From positions 108,534,088 to 108,598,087 of the forward strand of contig CM043702.1 in assembly GCA_023935145.1 (NCBI GenBank): DNA of 64,000 bases, in the 5' to 3' direction. The DNA is from Bretschneidera sinensis. Taxonomy: Eukaryota; Streptophyta; Magnoliopsida; Brassicales; Akaniaceae. Below are positions 1-10,963 of the stretch, in pieces. The translations under genes were made by a program, and so were the position numbers. The stretch's first letter is position 1, and every line of letters begins with the position of its first letter. The notes under the pieces are model-generated. The model was not told the DNA's origin and ran no database searches. It saw only the letters and a program-made list of their open reading frames with translations.

Positions 1-597
1 CTCATAGCTAGATTAGAAGCTATTCATATGCTGTAAGCTCTTGCATGCTTTAAAAATTCAAGGCTATTTCAAATGGATGTGAAAAGTGCATTTTTAAATG
101 GTTTTATTTAAAAAGAGGTTTATGTTGAACAACCTCTTGGTTTTGAAGATTCTAATCTTCCAAACCATGTTTATAAGCTTTCTAAAGCCCTTTATTGGTT
201 AAAATAAGCTCCAAGAGCATAGTATGAAAGGTTAAGCAAGTTACTACTTGAAAATGATTTTACAAGAGGAAAAATATATACAACTCTTTTTACAAAAACT
301 CATAAACATGATACACTCTTAGTCCAAATATATGTTGATGATATTATATTTGGTGCTTCTAATGAATCTGTATGTCAAAAGTTTGCTAAGTTTCTGTAAT
401 ATGAGTTTGAAATGAGCATGATGAGAGAACTCAGCTACTCCCTTGGTCTCCAAATCAAACAAATTAAGGGAAAAGTCTTCATCAACCAATGCAAATACAC
501 AAAAATCTTGCTAATGAGATTTGGGATAGAGAAATCAAAATCTATTGGGACTCCCATAAGCACCTCTACAAAACTTGACTTGGATTAGGGAGGTAAG
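1..597 (+). pseudogene. Sirevirus-like copia (C1) reverse transcriptase, upstream part
   Basis: This is the middle of a Ty1/copia reverse transcriptase, which copies element RNA into cDNA. The plus-strand reading gives MDVKSAFLNG near 70, then YVEQP.GFED, and the catalytic YVDDIIFGA near 330-360, followed by LGLQIKQ and a connection region ending GGK at 589-597. Several stops interrupt the frame, for example after the LK codons near 205 and near 398. The element begins left of the window, so its 5' LTR, gag, protease and integrase are not visible. The frame resumes at 7327 after the G2 insertion: GGK plus CVDAKTYK joins exactly once one target-site copy and the insert are removed. Assignment to copia is certain; Sirevirus-like is inferred from the 3' end. 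Confidence 0.88.
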
Positions 598-2496
598 TGT
601 AACGACCCATCCCGGGCTGGCCACCCCTGAGATGGTGTCATCACATTTTGAAAATCCCAGCACGACACATATATGCAGCAATAAAAAAAAATAATACTAA
701 CAGAAATTTTTATTCTAAATCTTCAACCCTCAACAGGGTAGGTACATCAATCCGATATTAACTTAAACATAAAATACAACGTAAAATGCATGAATATTTA
801 CAAATAAAATTTTTATATTTCATTTTCTCATTTTTCTGAGGATGTTGACATGTACATGGCTTACAGAAAATGATTTTGCCTGACTCTCAACCCACCAGAC
901 TATTTGTTATGCTTATTACCTGAAATAATTGTATAATGAAGGATGAGCTTTACAAGCTCTGTAAATTAAATTTACTAAAAGTATTCAAATTGCATAAATA
1001 GACCTTTAATATTTAATTATCTATCTCTCATATAACTGGATAATAGTATAATATCTAACATTTAAATAAATCCTATCATATCATATTTCCATGTCTTTTT
1101 CTCATTATAACTTTCTTTCTCTGTGAGGCTCATTTATCTACAAATAAATGCATAACATCAACAACATTCAGTAAAAATATCAACATGTAAAACAGATGCA
1201 ATGCATGAATTATTATTATGGGAACCTCTTCCCACATGTCGACATGTTTTTATTATCTTAGACTGGCCCCCTCCCGATTCTTTTATTTTCAGCATATACC
1301 AGCTGTCACGGTATTTATTTCCAACATACACTGGCTGTCATAGTGTCCCTTTTTATTTCCAGCATATTTTGGCTATCACAGGTTTTCAAATAGACCAGCC
1401 CCCTCCCGGTTCTTTCGGTTCTTTTATTTAATGCATATGCATATGAACAATGATATGAATAGTAATATAAAAACCACAGGAATTCAAAATATTTAGTCTC
1501 TCATCAAATTTCTGCTTAATAAATTTCACTAATTTCTTTCCTCATATATCATATCAATTTATTAACCAAAACTTGTCAAGAATTTTACTTATCACCATCA
1601 TTATTAAATCGACTCATTATTCTAATAATATTTCTTTTCACATAATAATTTTCTACATGTCCAAATTCATATCATACCTATCAACCAAATTTCTATCTAC
1701 CACCAAAGCATAAGCTAATAATTTATTTCAATATTATCACTAGATATTTCATTTTATTTAGATTACTTAAAGTAAATCTAACTCACCACATAGCACCTAA
1801 AGCTACCCGTGGATCACCTCCTTGTCTTTCCTGTTCTTCTCAGTAATTTCCCCCTGTTGTTGATCATCAACACCTAACATAATATTTATATTAAATTTCT
1901 AATTTATTCTTCAATTCTTCATAAACCACACCCTTTGAAAATTTCCACTTTGAATTCCGGGAAATTTCATGAATGCTAAAAATTCAAAAATAAGCATTAC
2001 GTTACTACATTCTATTTTTCTGATAGCTTCTCGTGACTCTATATAAAATTCCCCCGTAAACCCCTTCAAAATTTTGCTCTTTCAACTTTTCTTTGGGTTC
2101 ACAAGTTTTTAAAGAAAACAAGTAATTTGAAGGAAAACTAAACGAAATTCGGTAAGTATATATTAACGTTTACATATTATATATATATATATATATATAT
2201 AGCAAACTTTGAAACCATGCATCAACAGCCTTAATTCAAATAGGCTCCACGTTTTTATCCACCTGTGTAACATGCATTCAATTTGGTAGCTAACTCCCCC
2301 AAGGCTTCCACGTTTTGCTACCTGTAAAGCGTGCACCCATTTTTCTTAATTTGGTAGCAGCTGTTGCCACCTGCTGCCACGTTTTTTTTTTACAATTGAA
2401 CTTTTTGTATTTAAAAATATCTATACATTATTTTAACTCTGTGTCATATTTATTAAAGTATTTCTTTACCCTTACTTTACAAATACGTGTATTATA
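598..2496 (-). repeat. G2 3' LTR (left copy)
   Basis: LTR of 1899 bp, complete at both edges. The plus-strand left edge is TGTAACGACCC; the right edge is TATTATA, where the intact partner has ATTACA, so one terminus has mutated. It holds the T/A-rich subfamily text seen again at 4036-7321, including GGGAACCTCTTCCCACATGT near 1219 and a short (TA)n near 2180-2200. Reading frames inside (1201-1431 and 2315-2497) are chance openings in LTR sequence. Confidence 0.88.
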
Positions 2497-2511
2497 ATTC
2501 TACCCACCTTA
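2497..2511 (-). promoter_or_regulatory. G2 polypurine tract
   Basis: On the minus strand the sequence AAGGTGGGTAGAAT lies directly before the LTR. This is the usual place and composition of the primer for plus-strand DNA synthesis in gypsy elements. It confirms the minus orientation. Confidence 0.7.
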
Positions 2512-2832
2512 CAAAAATTTCGTCCCTGAATTTTCCTTACCTAAATCAAGAAAAAGTTGAGGGTAATCCTTTCTCATTCTTACTTCATGCTCCCATGTAA
2601 CTTCTTCGACATCTTTGTTCCGCCATAATACTTGAATCAAAGGAATAACTTTATTGCGCAAGACTTGTTCCCATTTGTCTAGGATTCTAACCGGTACTTG
2701 CATAAAAGTCAAATCTTCCTGAAATTCTATCGCCTGATTCGAGATACTATGGGATTCATCGTATAAGTACTTTCTCAACAGTGACACATGAAACACATTA
2801 TGTAATTGCAGTAATTCTGGAGGCAGATCCAA
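2509..2832 (-). pseudogene. G2 integrase C terminus with chromodomain
   Basis: The reading begins DLPPELLQLHNVFHVSLLRKY, the standard linker of chromovirus integrases, and continues into a chromodomain (VPVRILDKWEQ, then VLWRNKDVEEVTWE), about residues 45-95 of this piece. Chromodomains steer the integrase to chromatin carrying particular histone marks. The domain is essentially complete and ends at the usual distance before the polypurine tract. A stop separates it from the upstream integrase (VAY, stop, LDLPPE), so it is a broken copy. Neighbours are the 3' LTR and the integrase body. Confidence 0.85.
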
Positions 2833-4035
2833 TCAATATGCTACTGGTCTAATTCTCTCGATCACCTCATAGGGCCCCATAAATCTCGGGCTCAACTTTC
2901 CCTTCTTTTTAAACCTCAACAGCCCCTTCCACGGAGATATCTTTAAAAATACCCAATCACCAACTTGGAACTGGAGAGGTCGTCTTCTTTTATCAGCATA
3001 TCCCTTCTGTTTGTTCTGGGCTGCTTTGAGGTTCTCCTTAACTAGTTTGATCCTCTCAGTAGTAAAGTCTATCATTTCTGGGCCATATATCTTTCTCTCT
3101 CCAACTTCTTCCCAGCATACTGGAGTTCTACACCTTCTACCATATAAAGCCTCAAAGGATGCCATCCAAATACTAGTTTGATACTGATTATTGTTTGCAA
3201 ACTCGATCAAAGGCAAATAAGCATCCTAGCTCATTGAGAAACTCAATACACTTGTCTGTAGTATATCTTCTAGTATTCTGATGATTCTCTCCATCTACCC
3301 ATTAGTTTGTGGATGAAAAGTTGTACTAAACTGCAATTGCGTACTCGTAGCTTCTTGGAAACCCCTCCAAAATCTAGAGATAAATCTAGAATCTCTATCA
3401 AATACGATACTCAAGGGTACTCCATGTAATTTTACTATCTCTGCTACATACAACTCAGCCAACTTTTCTGGACTCTAGGTAGTTTTAATAGGAAGAAAAT
3501 GTGAAGACTTAGAAAGTCTATCCACTATAACCCACACAGTGTTATGTCCCCTCTGGGTACGGGGAAAACCAGAGACAAAATCCATACTCACATTTTCCCA
3601 TGGCCACTTAGGTACTGGAAGAGGTTGTAATAAACCTTCTGGATGTCTATTCTCAGACTTCACCTGTTGACAAGTCAAACATCTAAAAATATATTCTGCT
3701 ACATCCTTCTTCATCCCTGACCACCAACAATTTTGTCTCAATCCCCTGTACATCTTATTATTACCTGGGTGCATGGAATATACAGAATCATGAGCCTCTC
3801 TTAGTATTTCCTTTCTCATCTCCACATCATTGGGAGCACAAACTCTATGCCCCTATACCACCATACCATCTTCTCTAATTCTGAACTCGGTTGGCTTCCC
3901 ACTCAACACTTTCGGTCTGATCTTCTATATCCCCTCATCTCTACCATGCATATGTAATAAATGATCAATAATAGAAGATTGTATCACCATATTTTCCATC
4001 AACACTCCTCTATCATCAAATACTCAACTGCATTC
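2833..4035 (-). pseudogene. G2 integrase zinc-binding and catalytic core
   Basis: Read on the minus strand from about 4020: a partial HHCC-type zinc region (HPGNNKMYRGL, then CLTCQQVK) at 3640-3780, the first catalytic Asp in the MDFVSGFPR segment near 3580, the second in a FDRDSRF segment near 3390, and a PQTNG-type segment near 3310, where the catalytic Glu region is damaged by a stop. The GPYEVIERI C-terminal core follows. Stops near 3476 and 3220 divide the frame into three. Only integrase survives; the frame starts at the deletion junction near 4036, so RT and RNase H are lost. Confidence 0.85.
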
Positions 4036-4400
4036 TCATGTCTTTTTCTCACTGTAACTGTCTCTCTCTGTGAGGCTCATTTATCTACAAATAAATGCAT
4101 AACATCATCAACATTCAGTAAAAATATCAACATGTAAAACAAATGCAATGCATGAATTATTATTATGGGAACCTCTTCCCACATGTCAACATGTTTTTAT
4201 TATCTTAGACCGGCCCCTTCCCGGTTCTTATTTCCAGCATATATCGGCTGTCATGGTATTTACTTTCAGCATATACCGACTGTCATGGTGTCCTTTTTTA
4301 TTTCCAGAATATACCGGCTGTCACAGTTTTTCAATTAGACCAGCCCCTTCCCAGTTCTTTCGGTTATTTTATTTAATGCATATATATATGAACAATGATA

Positions 4401-6174
4401 TGAAATATTAGGGGTGAGCATGGAACCCGGTTGACCAGTGGATCCGACCCAAACCGATACAATGGGTTAGGTTGGGTTGCGTCTTTTTAGAAGTTGGGTT
4501 GGGTTGGGTTGAAATTTTTTTGAACCCGATGGGTTGGGTTGGGTTGGGTCATGGGTTCAAAATTTTTAAACCGACCCAAACCAGTAACTCGATCAAATAT
4601 ATAATTATATTTATTAAATATAAAATTCTATTTAAATAATTATAGTATAATGAATGAGTAAAATTATATGTAGCACAGTCCAAATCCAAACAGCCAAACA
4701 TGGCATAGCTTGTTGTAATTAGATAATAGAATGATGGGTATTTTTGGAAAAAGAAATTACAATTCACTAAACCTAGCCTCTCTGATTGAAAATTTCAGTC
4801 TCCTCATTATCTCTTTCTTCGTTTCTTTGTGGGGGCTATGGGGGTATCATTTTCTCTTGAAAGAAACCCAAGTGACGAATGTAAAGTTTGGTGAGAGAAA
4901 GCCAAAAAGGTATGCAGTACTATGCAGTCTTCCTTTTCCTTAGAAAGTACTGGCTTGGTTTTTGCATTTTTCTTTTTCCTTTTACACTTTTCCTTTTCGA
5001 AAACAAACAGTACCAAGTTTGGAACCAATGTTTTAATTGCCTTAAGGCTTTTATATTTTCAAATCTAATGTTAACTTTCATTTTCTAGAGTTTTATGTCT
5101 GTTCTCTTTAATATGGTTAAACATTCTTTAGCTTTGAGAAATGGGAAATTTTGATTATAGCAAGGATATATAGCTTACGCTAAATTAAGACATAATCGAT
5201 TATGCATCTCCCTGTAACTAATTGGTAGCAATAAGTAAATATCAATTATAAGAAATCTTTGGAAAAAAAACTATAAGAAATCTTTAATCACTTGCCTTCT
5301 TGGATTAGAAAGCACATTTAGTTAATAAAATATTTTATTATGAAAAATATATATTTTATTACAAAGCTTTTTTGAAAGGTTTACCCTTTTGAAGAGGATT
5401 CCCACCGACTATGAATAAATTAAACTTTACTCATAAATCATGTGATGAATCTTGATTGTCAATCTTTAAATTGTTTTTTTAACATTACATGGACATACGG
5501 TCCACATATCACAAAGATAGATGTAAAACATAATAATTAATTAATTAATTTTCCATAAACAAACAAAACACTCCTTAAAATATCATATTGATATAAAAAA
5601 ATTAAATTACTTTTCCTTAGGCTTACGGAAATTCGTTTGATTTTCACCTTCAGTGTTGCTTTCTCTTCTGCACTAAAACAATGTACAGTCCATTTCATGG
5701 ATTTAGCATTGAAAACTATTGACCCATTTGAGAAAGTAAAGAACACAAAGTTTGTTGTGCTTCTAGTCATCTCGTTTGGTTGGCGAATTTTGGTGTGTTG
5801 TATGTTAGAAAGGGTATTTGTTAATGCTTGTTTTCATAACAATATCCAAGATGTTAACAAAAGTATTGAATATTAGTTTATATAAAGCTGATGCACACAA
5901 CTTTTACTTGAAATATGTATAGATTTGGTTTTGGATTTAGTATAATATTTTTTTGTTATGTAATATGTATGATTTAATTTTTTAGTAGAAAAAATATATC
6001 AACCCGGTGACCTAAACCGACCCAAACCGATTAGAATGGGTTGGGTTGAGTTGAGGTTTGATGGGTTCATGGGTTAGGTTGGGTTGAGATTTTTCCAACC
6101 CTGTATGAATGGGTTGGGTTGAATTTTTATGCTAAACCGACCCAAACCGACCCATGCTCACCCCTATGAAATAT
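4401..6174. mobile_element. Non-autonomous hAT element with 8-bp TSD
   Basis: Element of 1758 bp (4409-6166) bounded by inverted ends TAGGGGTGAGCATGG and CCATGCTCACCCCTA, and flanked by perfect 8-bp duplications TGAAATAT (4401-4408 and 6167-6174). The duplication length and TIR form identify the hAT superfamily. Both subterminal regions are packed with TTGGG/CCCAA repeats and ACCGACCCAAACCGA-type motifs (4440-4590 and 6000-6150), typical of transposase-binding subterminal repeats. The interior (4600-6000) has only short frames with no BED finger or transposase resemblance, so it would depend on transposase supplied elsewhere. The perfect target duplication points to a fairly recent insertion. 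Confidence 0.93.
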
Positions 6175-6915
6175 GCATATGAACAGTAATGTAAAAACCA
6201 CATGAATTCAAAATATTTAAATTTAGTTATCCTGTCTTTCCTCAAATTTCTCCTGGATAAATTTCACTAATTTCTTCTCCTCATATATGACATCAATTTA
6301 TTAAGCAAAACTTGTCAAGAATTTTATTTATCACCATCATTATTAAATCGACTCATTATTCTAATAATATTTCTTTTCATATAATAATTTTTTACATGTC
6401 CAATATTCATTTCATACATATCCATCCAATTTCTATCTAACACCAAAGCATAAGCTAATAATTTATTTCAGTATTATCACTAGATATTTCATTTTTATTT
6501 AGATTACTTAAATTAAATCTAACTCACCACGTAGCACTTAAAGTTACCCGTGGATCACCTCCTTGCCTTTCCCGTTCTTCTCAGCTATTTCTACCGGTCA
6601 CTAATCATCAACACTTGACATAATATTTATATTAAATTTCTAATTTATTCTTCAAGTCTTCATAAACCACACCCTTTGAAAATTTCCACTTTGAATTCCA
6701 GGAAATTTCATGAATGCTAAAAATTCAAAAATAAACATTACGTTATTACCTTCTATTTTTCTGATAGCTTCTCGTGACTCTCTATAAAATTCCCTCGTAA
6801 CCCCCCTCAAAATTTTGCTCTTTCAACTTTTCTTTGGGTCCCCAAGTTTTTAAAGAAAATGAGTAATTTGAAGGAAAATTAAACGAAATTCGGTAAGTAT
6901 ATGTTAACGTTTACA

Positions 6916-6953
6916 TATTATATATATATATACATACATATATATATGTATAC

Positions 6954-6995
<42 letters not shown>
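6916..6995. repeat. (TA)n microsatellite with TACATA interruptions
   Basis: About 80 bp of nearly pure alternating TA with a few TACATA and TGTATA interruptions, inside the G2 right LTR. The left LTR has only about 24 bp at the matching position (near 2178-2201), so the tract expanded after insertion. Confidence 0.9.
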
Positions 6996-7326
6996 GCAAA
7001 CTTGAAACCATACATCAATAGCCTTAATTCAAAAAGACTCCACATTTTTATCCACCTGTGTAACATGCATTCAAATTGGCAGCTAACTCCCCCAAGGCTT
7101 CCACGTTTTGCTACTCGTAAAGCATGCACCCATTTTTCTTAATTTGGCAGTAGGTGTTTTTTTTGTTCTTTCTTCTTTCTTCTGGGACATTCCTAGACGT
7201 CCAGAATTTTTTTTTTACAAATTAACTTTTCGTATTTAAAAATATCTATACATTATTTTAACTCTGTGTCATATTTTTTATAGTATTTCTTTACCCTTAC
7301 TTTACAAATACGAGTATTACAGTAGG

Positions 7327-7605
7327 TGTGTAGATGCTAAGACTTATAAAAGCATGATAGGGGTTTTAATATATTTAACTGCTAGTAGACCCGATATAAT
7401 GTTTAGTGTATGCATTTTTGCAAGATTCCAAGCTAAATCCTAAAGAATCTCACTTAGTTGTTGTTAAAAGAATATTAAGATACTCGCATAGTACTCAAAA
7501 TCTAGGCCTATTGTATTCTAAAAAATCACATTTTTGAGCTTTTTGGGTACTCTGATACTAATTTTTCTGGTTATAAGTTAGATAAAAAAAGTACTAGTGA
7601 TAATG
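7327..7605 (+). pseudogene. Copia C1 RT/RNase H connection, downstream part
   Basis: This continues the frame broken at 597: CVDAKTYKSMIGVLIYLTAS, then RPDIMFSVCIFARFQ, the conserved stretch between copia RT and RNase H, and a degraded YSDTNFSG segment with KKSTS near 7545-7600. Stops and small gaps break it. Most of RNase H is deleted after KKSTS, where the text changes to the low-complexity serine/threonine-rich region that follows. Confidence 0.87.
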
Positions 7606-8609
7606 AACCTCTAGGTGAAGTGGCAGGAGAGGAGCCAACTACTCCTAGAAGCCCTCATAGGAGGACAACAACCTCGAGTAGTTCAGGTGAGTCATAAAAT
7701 GTGATCCTTCAAGCCTTAGTTACCCTCCAGGTCACTATGACCAGCATGCAGTAGGTAACGAACACTAAGCTTGATGATTTGAGGACATGAATTCATACAA
7801 TCTATAATGATCTCTCGACCTTCTGAGCTGATTCTCAAAGTTCAATTGACGAGTTCAAGAGCATAACCTTTAGATTCGCGATCAACTCAGAGAGATTTAG
7901 GATCATCTCGATGCACCTAGGCTCCTTCTTTCATCTCTAGATTGGCTTCATTGAATTTAAATCAACTTTAATCCTTGTTTTTACAATTCCAGAACTTCGC
8001 AAGTTACATTTCCATATTTCCATTTTTTTTATAGATATTTTTTCTTGCATTGTACATTTGGGATGCTTTGGCTAATAACAACCTTCACTCTTATATTTGC
8101 ATGGTTTGCTAGACTCATTGAAGTCTTAGCTTTTATCTATCTGTGTTAAATTCTGCTAAGGAATCTATCTGTTTCTCTTACTTGTTTTTATTTTTCTAAT
8201 TCCTCTCGGGAGATCTTACCATCTCAGTTTTGAGCTAAATTTTTGCATGTAGGTTTATATTCTCCTTATCATTCTATCAATGATGTCATATTTGATTATT
8301 TTCTACTTTAAGATTCCTTTTGTGCTGTTGACAAAACGGGGAGAAAATAAAGGAAAACTATGTAGAAATGCATTGTGTAGAAAACTATGTATAAATGCAT
8401 AGGTTACGGGGGAGCTTAGCTTCTTACTTGTTAGTTTTAATATATGTGTCCTATAAATCTTTTGCTTGGCTGTCTTTGAAAATTGCAAAAGGTTTTATTA
8501 TAAATACAGAGGAGACTTTGTCCATTTTTCCTCCAAAAAAAATCTAACACTTAGTTTTTAAAAATTGTTTTTCTCTTTATAGTTTTGTCAACATAATAAA
8601 GGGGGAGAT
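7606..8609 (+). other. C1 3' internal region with repeated polypurine-like motifs
   Basis: No intact gene. The first about 350 bp translate discontinuously into a polar region (EEPTTPRSPHRR and similar), which may be a remnant of the extra ORF some Sireviruses carry; this is weak. Further on there are several purine-rich tracts: ACGGGGAGAAAATAAAGG near 8335, ACGGGGGAGC near 8407, and the final AATAAAGGGGGAGA at 8596-8608 just before the LTR. Multiple polypurine-tract-like copies upstream of the 3' LTR are a known Sirevirus feature. Confidence 0.6.
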
Positions 8610-9835
8610 TTTTTTACTCTTATTTGATTTTAATTATGAAAAAAATAGTATTAACTGTACTAACAATTTTATCTAAGTGCTGAAGTATCAAATAGCACTC
8701 AGATCAATGACAAGTCGTAAAACTCACAAGAACATATGCTAAAAAGATACTGAAAGAAATCCAAGACTTAGAATAGGCTCTAAGGTAATCAAATTGAAGT
8801 TGTAAATCTCTAATTTCAATACGTAGCTTTAAATGTGCCTCATTCTACTTACAAAATATTTTAGCAAAACCATTTTGACTAGACTTGTTTCTATAAAAAA
8901 AAAAAACAAACTAAAAACAGATTTCCCTGTCTCAAGTAATCCAGTCAATTGAATGAATTCATTTAGTCGACTGAATGTCATTTAGTCGACTGAATAAGTT
9001 ATTCAGTTGATTGAATGAACCTAGTATACTGAATGGACCCATTTGACTAAATGATTTTTTTCAATCAATTGAATGAAGATCAAAAAATTTCTACCTTCTA
9101 TTTAGTCAACTAAACAAACCTTTTTCAGTCGACTAAATGAAGAACCTCAAACAATTTGAATTTTGAAATAAGCATCCAATCGACCGAATGTTTGAAAATA
9201 ATGGTAATATTTCAAACTTAAAGTGTCGTTCAGTATAATAAATGCACCAAACCACTCCCAAATAGGATTTTTGAGTGAGTAATGGCTTGTAGGCTTTTTA
9301 ACTATAAAACCCCATCATGAATAAGAGAAGATAACAACTCTTGAGAAATTAATCTTCATTCTCTCATTTCATATCATTCTTAAAAAAGCTTTTATGAGGC
9401 ATTATTAAAAGCTTTATATTTCTAAGATAGATCCTTCTTCTTTCTAAGAGCATTAAATACAAAGTCTCTCTTGCTCTTGTTCATTAAATTTTCAATAATT
9501 GTGAATAGGAAGAGTTTGTGTAACTTTTAGAGTGTTTAGGAGTTAAATACTTCTTGTAAAAGACTTCCTTAACTGGAAGAGATCGTGTATGGTTTGGGCA
9601 ACACCCATAAAGTTGTGTGAGTTATTAGTAGATTGCTTCAACTAGGTTTCTTGAAGAGAGTGGACATAGGGTCAGAGAAATCTGATATTGCCAAACCACT
9701 ATAAATAGTGTTTGCTTATTCTCTTCCTTATCTCTTTACTTTCAACTCGATTTAAAAAGTATTTAAAATTTGTTTATTGTACAAAAAGTTTTAAAACCCA
9801 TTTCACCCCTTCTTGACTTTGAACCTTAGTCTACA
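8610..9835 (+). repeat. Copia C1 3' LTR (Sirevirus-like)
   Basis: LTR of about 1226 bp that begins right after AAAGGGGGAGA and ends GTCTACA, followed by a possible target copy TTCAC (9836-9840), where minus-strand G1 RT sequence resumes. The 5' edge has lost its canonical TGTTG (it reads as T-rich); alignment with the related LTR fragment at 42965 sets the start. It contains a cluster of near-palindromic CAGTCGACTGAATG-type motifs (8938-9190). Confidence 0.82.
8938..9190. repeat. Cluster of AGTCGACTGAATG-type motifs in C1 LTR
   Basis: At least eight imperfect copies of a motif close to ATTCAGTCGACTGAATG are scattered in both orientations over about 250 bp. The same motif cluster is in the related LTR fragment at 43262-43470, so it is a feature of the LTR family and not a local accident. 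Confidence 0.8.
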
Positions 9836-10963
9836 TTCACAAATAACATAAGAGCTCCCCAAGGTGACACACTAGGTCGGATGAATTTTTTATCTAACAA
9901 TTCTTAAAGTTGTACCTCCAATTCACTCAATTCAGTGGGTGCCATCCTATATGGTGCTATAGATATAGATATTTTACCTATAATCACATCAATAGAGAAT
10001 TCAATCTCTCTACTCGGTGGTAATCTAAATTATTCTTTAGGAAATATCTCCGGATAATCTTTCACAACTGATATATTTTCCAGCTTTCTACCTTCCTTAC
10101 TACACTCCACCACATATACTAGGAATCTTTCACATCCTTTCCTCAACCACTTACTAGTAAGCAGGGCAGAATAAGACAACTCAAGAGTATCTTATATTCC
10201 CCCAAAAACTAAACTTTTATTGCCCAGGTATCCTGAACACTACATTTTTCTTGAAACAGTCAACTCAATCGTGATACGTCGACAACCAAACCATCCCCAA
10301 TTTCAAATCAAAATCAACTATATTTAAAGGTAACAAATCAACTTCAAACTCTTTATCAGTCATACGGATTACACAACCCCAATAAATAGTTTTAATCATA
10401 ATTCTATCTCAAGTAAGAATTTCAACAATAAAATTATGCATCAAAAGACTAACATATGCATCAATAGATTTCATAAACAAATTAGATGCAAAGGAATGAA
10501 TTGCACCAGGATCAATTAACAATCTCACAAGTTTACCAAAAATAGATATTATACCCATCACAACATCAGGAGTAGCCTATGCATCTTGCTGGGTCAAAGC
10601 ATAAACTATGCTATCTTTGGGTTACATCTGACTGCCTTACCCCCTCTTAGTAATTGATCATCTGCCTAAAGATCTACCCCACATACTCACAGATCTACCT
10701 CCTCTTTTTAACTATTCTCTCCCCACACCTCCAACATTCATCTCTACCGATCCCCCTAATGGACAATCCATATTGATATGTCCACCCACTACACAAACAA
10801 AGCATGTTGAAGTAGGTTAATTATGTGATAGATGTCCTATCTGATTACATCTGTAACATACCTTACACTCTCTATCAAACACAACACTACCACCTCCCCT
10901 AGGTGGTACACTCCACCTTTACCTTATGTTTCTGCTCCCACGGACTATCTCCCAAATCTAAGG
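9836..10963 (-). pseudogene. Gypsy G1 zinc knuckle, protease and RT N terminus
   Basis: On the minus strand, starting at the right: a CCHC-type knuckle (CFVC, then GGHINMDCP) near 10740-10830; an aspartic protease segment reading LIDPGAIHSFAS near 10490-10545, where families usually have D-S-G; then the approach to RT ([16 protein letters not shown] near 9930-9990) and LLDKKFIRPSVSPWGA at 9850-9900. The RT breaks off at the C1 insertion. Stops are frequent. Upstream gag lies at 18045-19130, separated by the G3 insertion. Together these form one gypsy polyprotein on the minus strand. Confidence 0.82.

Larger units (their letters stand above)
598..7321 (-). mobile_element. Chromodomain gypsy element G2, internally deleted, inserted in C1
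   Basis: This LTR retrotransposon runs on the minus strand. It begins TGTAACGACCC at 598 and ends ATTACA at 7321, and is flanked by a 5-bp duplication with one mismatch, GTAAG (593-597) and GTAGG (7322-7326). What remains is the 3' LTR (598-2496), a polypurine tract, the chromodomain and integrase, then an abrupt junction near 4036 into the middle of the other LTR. Gag, protease, RT, RNase H, the primer binding site and about 490 bp of the LTR are missing, so it cannot be autonomous. The chromodomain-type C terminus and the long LTRs suggest the Tekay/Del group; the lineage is an inference. Confidence 0.9.
4036..7321 (-). repeat. G2 5' LTR, truncated and interrupted by a hAT element
   Basis: This matches the left LTR from its position 1090 onward (shared CATGTCTTTTTCTCA), so about 490 bp of the integrase-facing side is deleted. 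It is split by the hAT element at 4409-6166. The outer edge at 7321 ends ATTACA and abuts the GTAGG target copy. Outside the hAT it repeats the left LTR almost throughout, with an expanded TA microsatellite. It has no coding content. Confidence 0.87.

Noticed and set aside
1201..1431. Repeated MHELLLWEPLPTC frames at 1201 and 4148 as a duplicated gene
   Set aside because: Both are the same stretch of the two G2 LTRs; no coding signature.
4460..4560. GGGTT/TTGGG repeats as an internal telomere array
   Set aside because: Plant telomere repeats are TTTAGGG; these are TTGGG with interruptions, sit just inside hAT inverted ends, and recur at the other end.
5637..5876. 79-codon frame in the hAT element as a possible gene or transposase
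   Set aside because: No recognisable domain; a similar-length frame overlaps it on the other strand (5537-5770), and the element's ends look like those of a non-autonomous copy.
9836..9900. Right tail of the Sirevirus LTR extending to 9896
   Set aside because: Read on the minus strand the text is gypsy RT (LLDKKFIRPSVSPWGA), which continues in frame from 9900 upward, so it belongs to G1.
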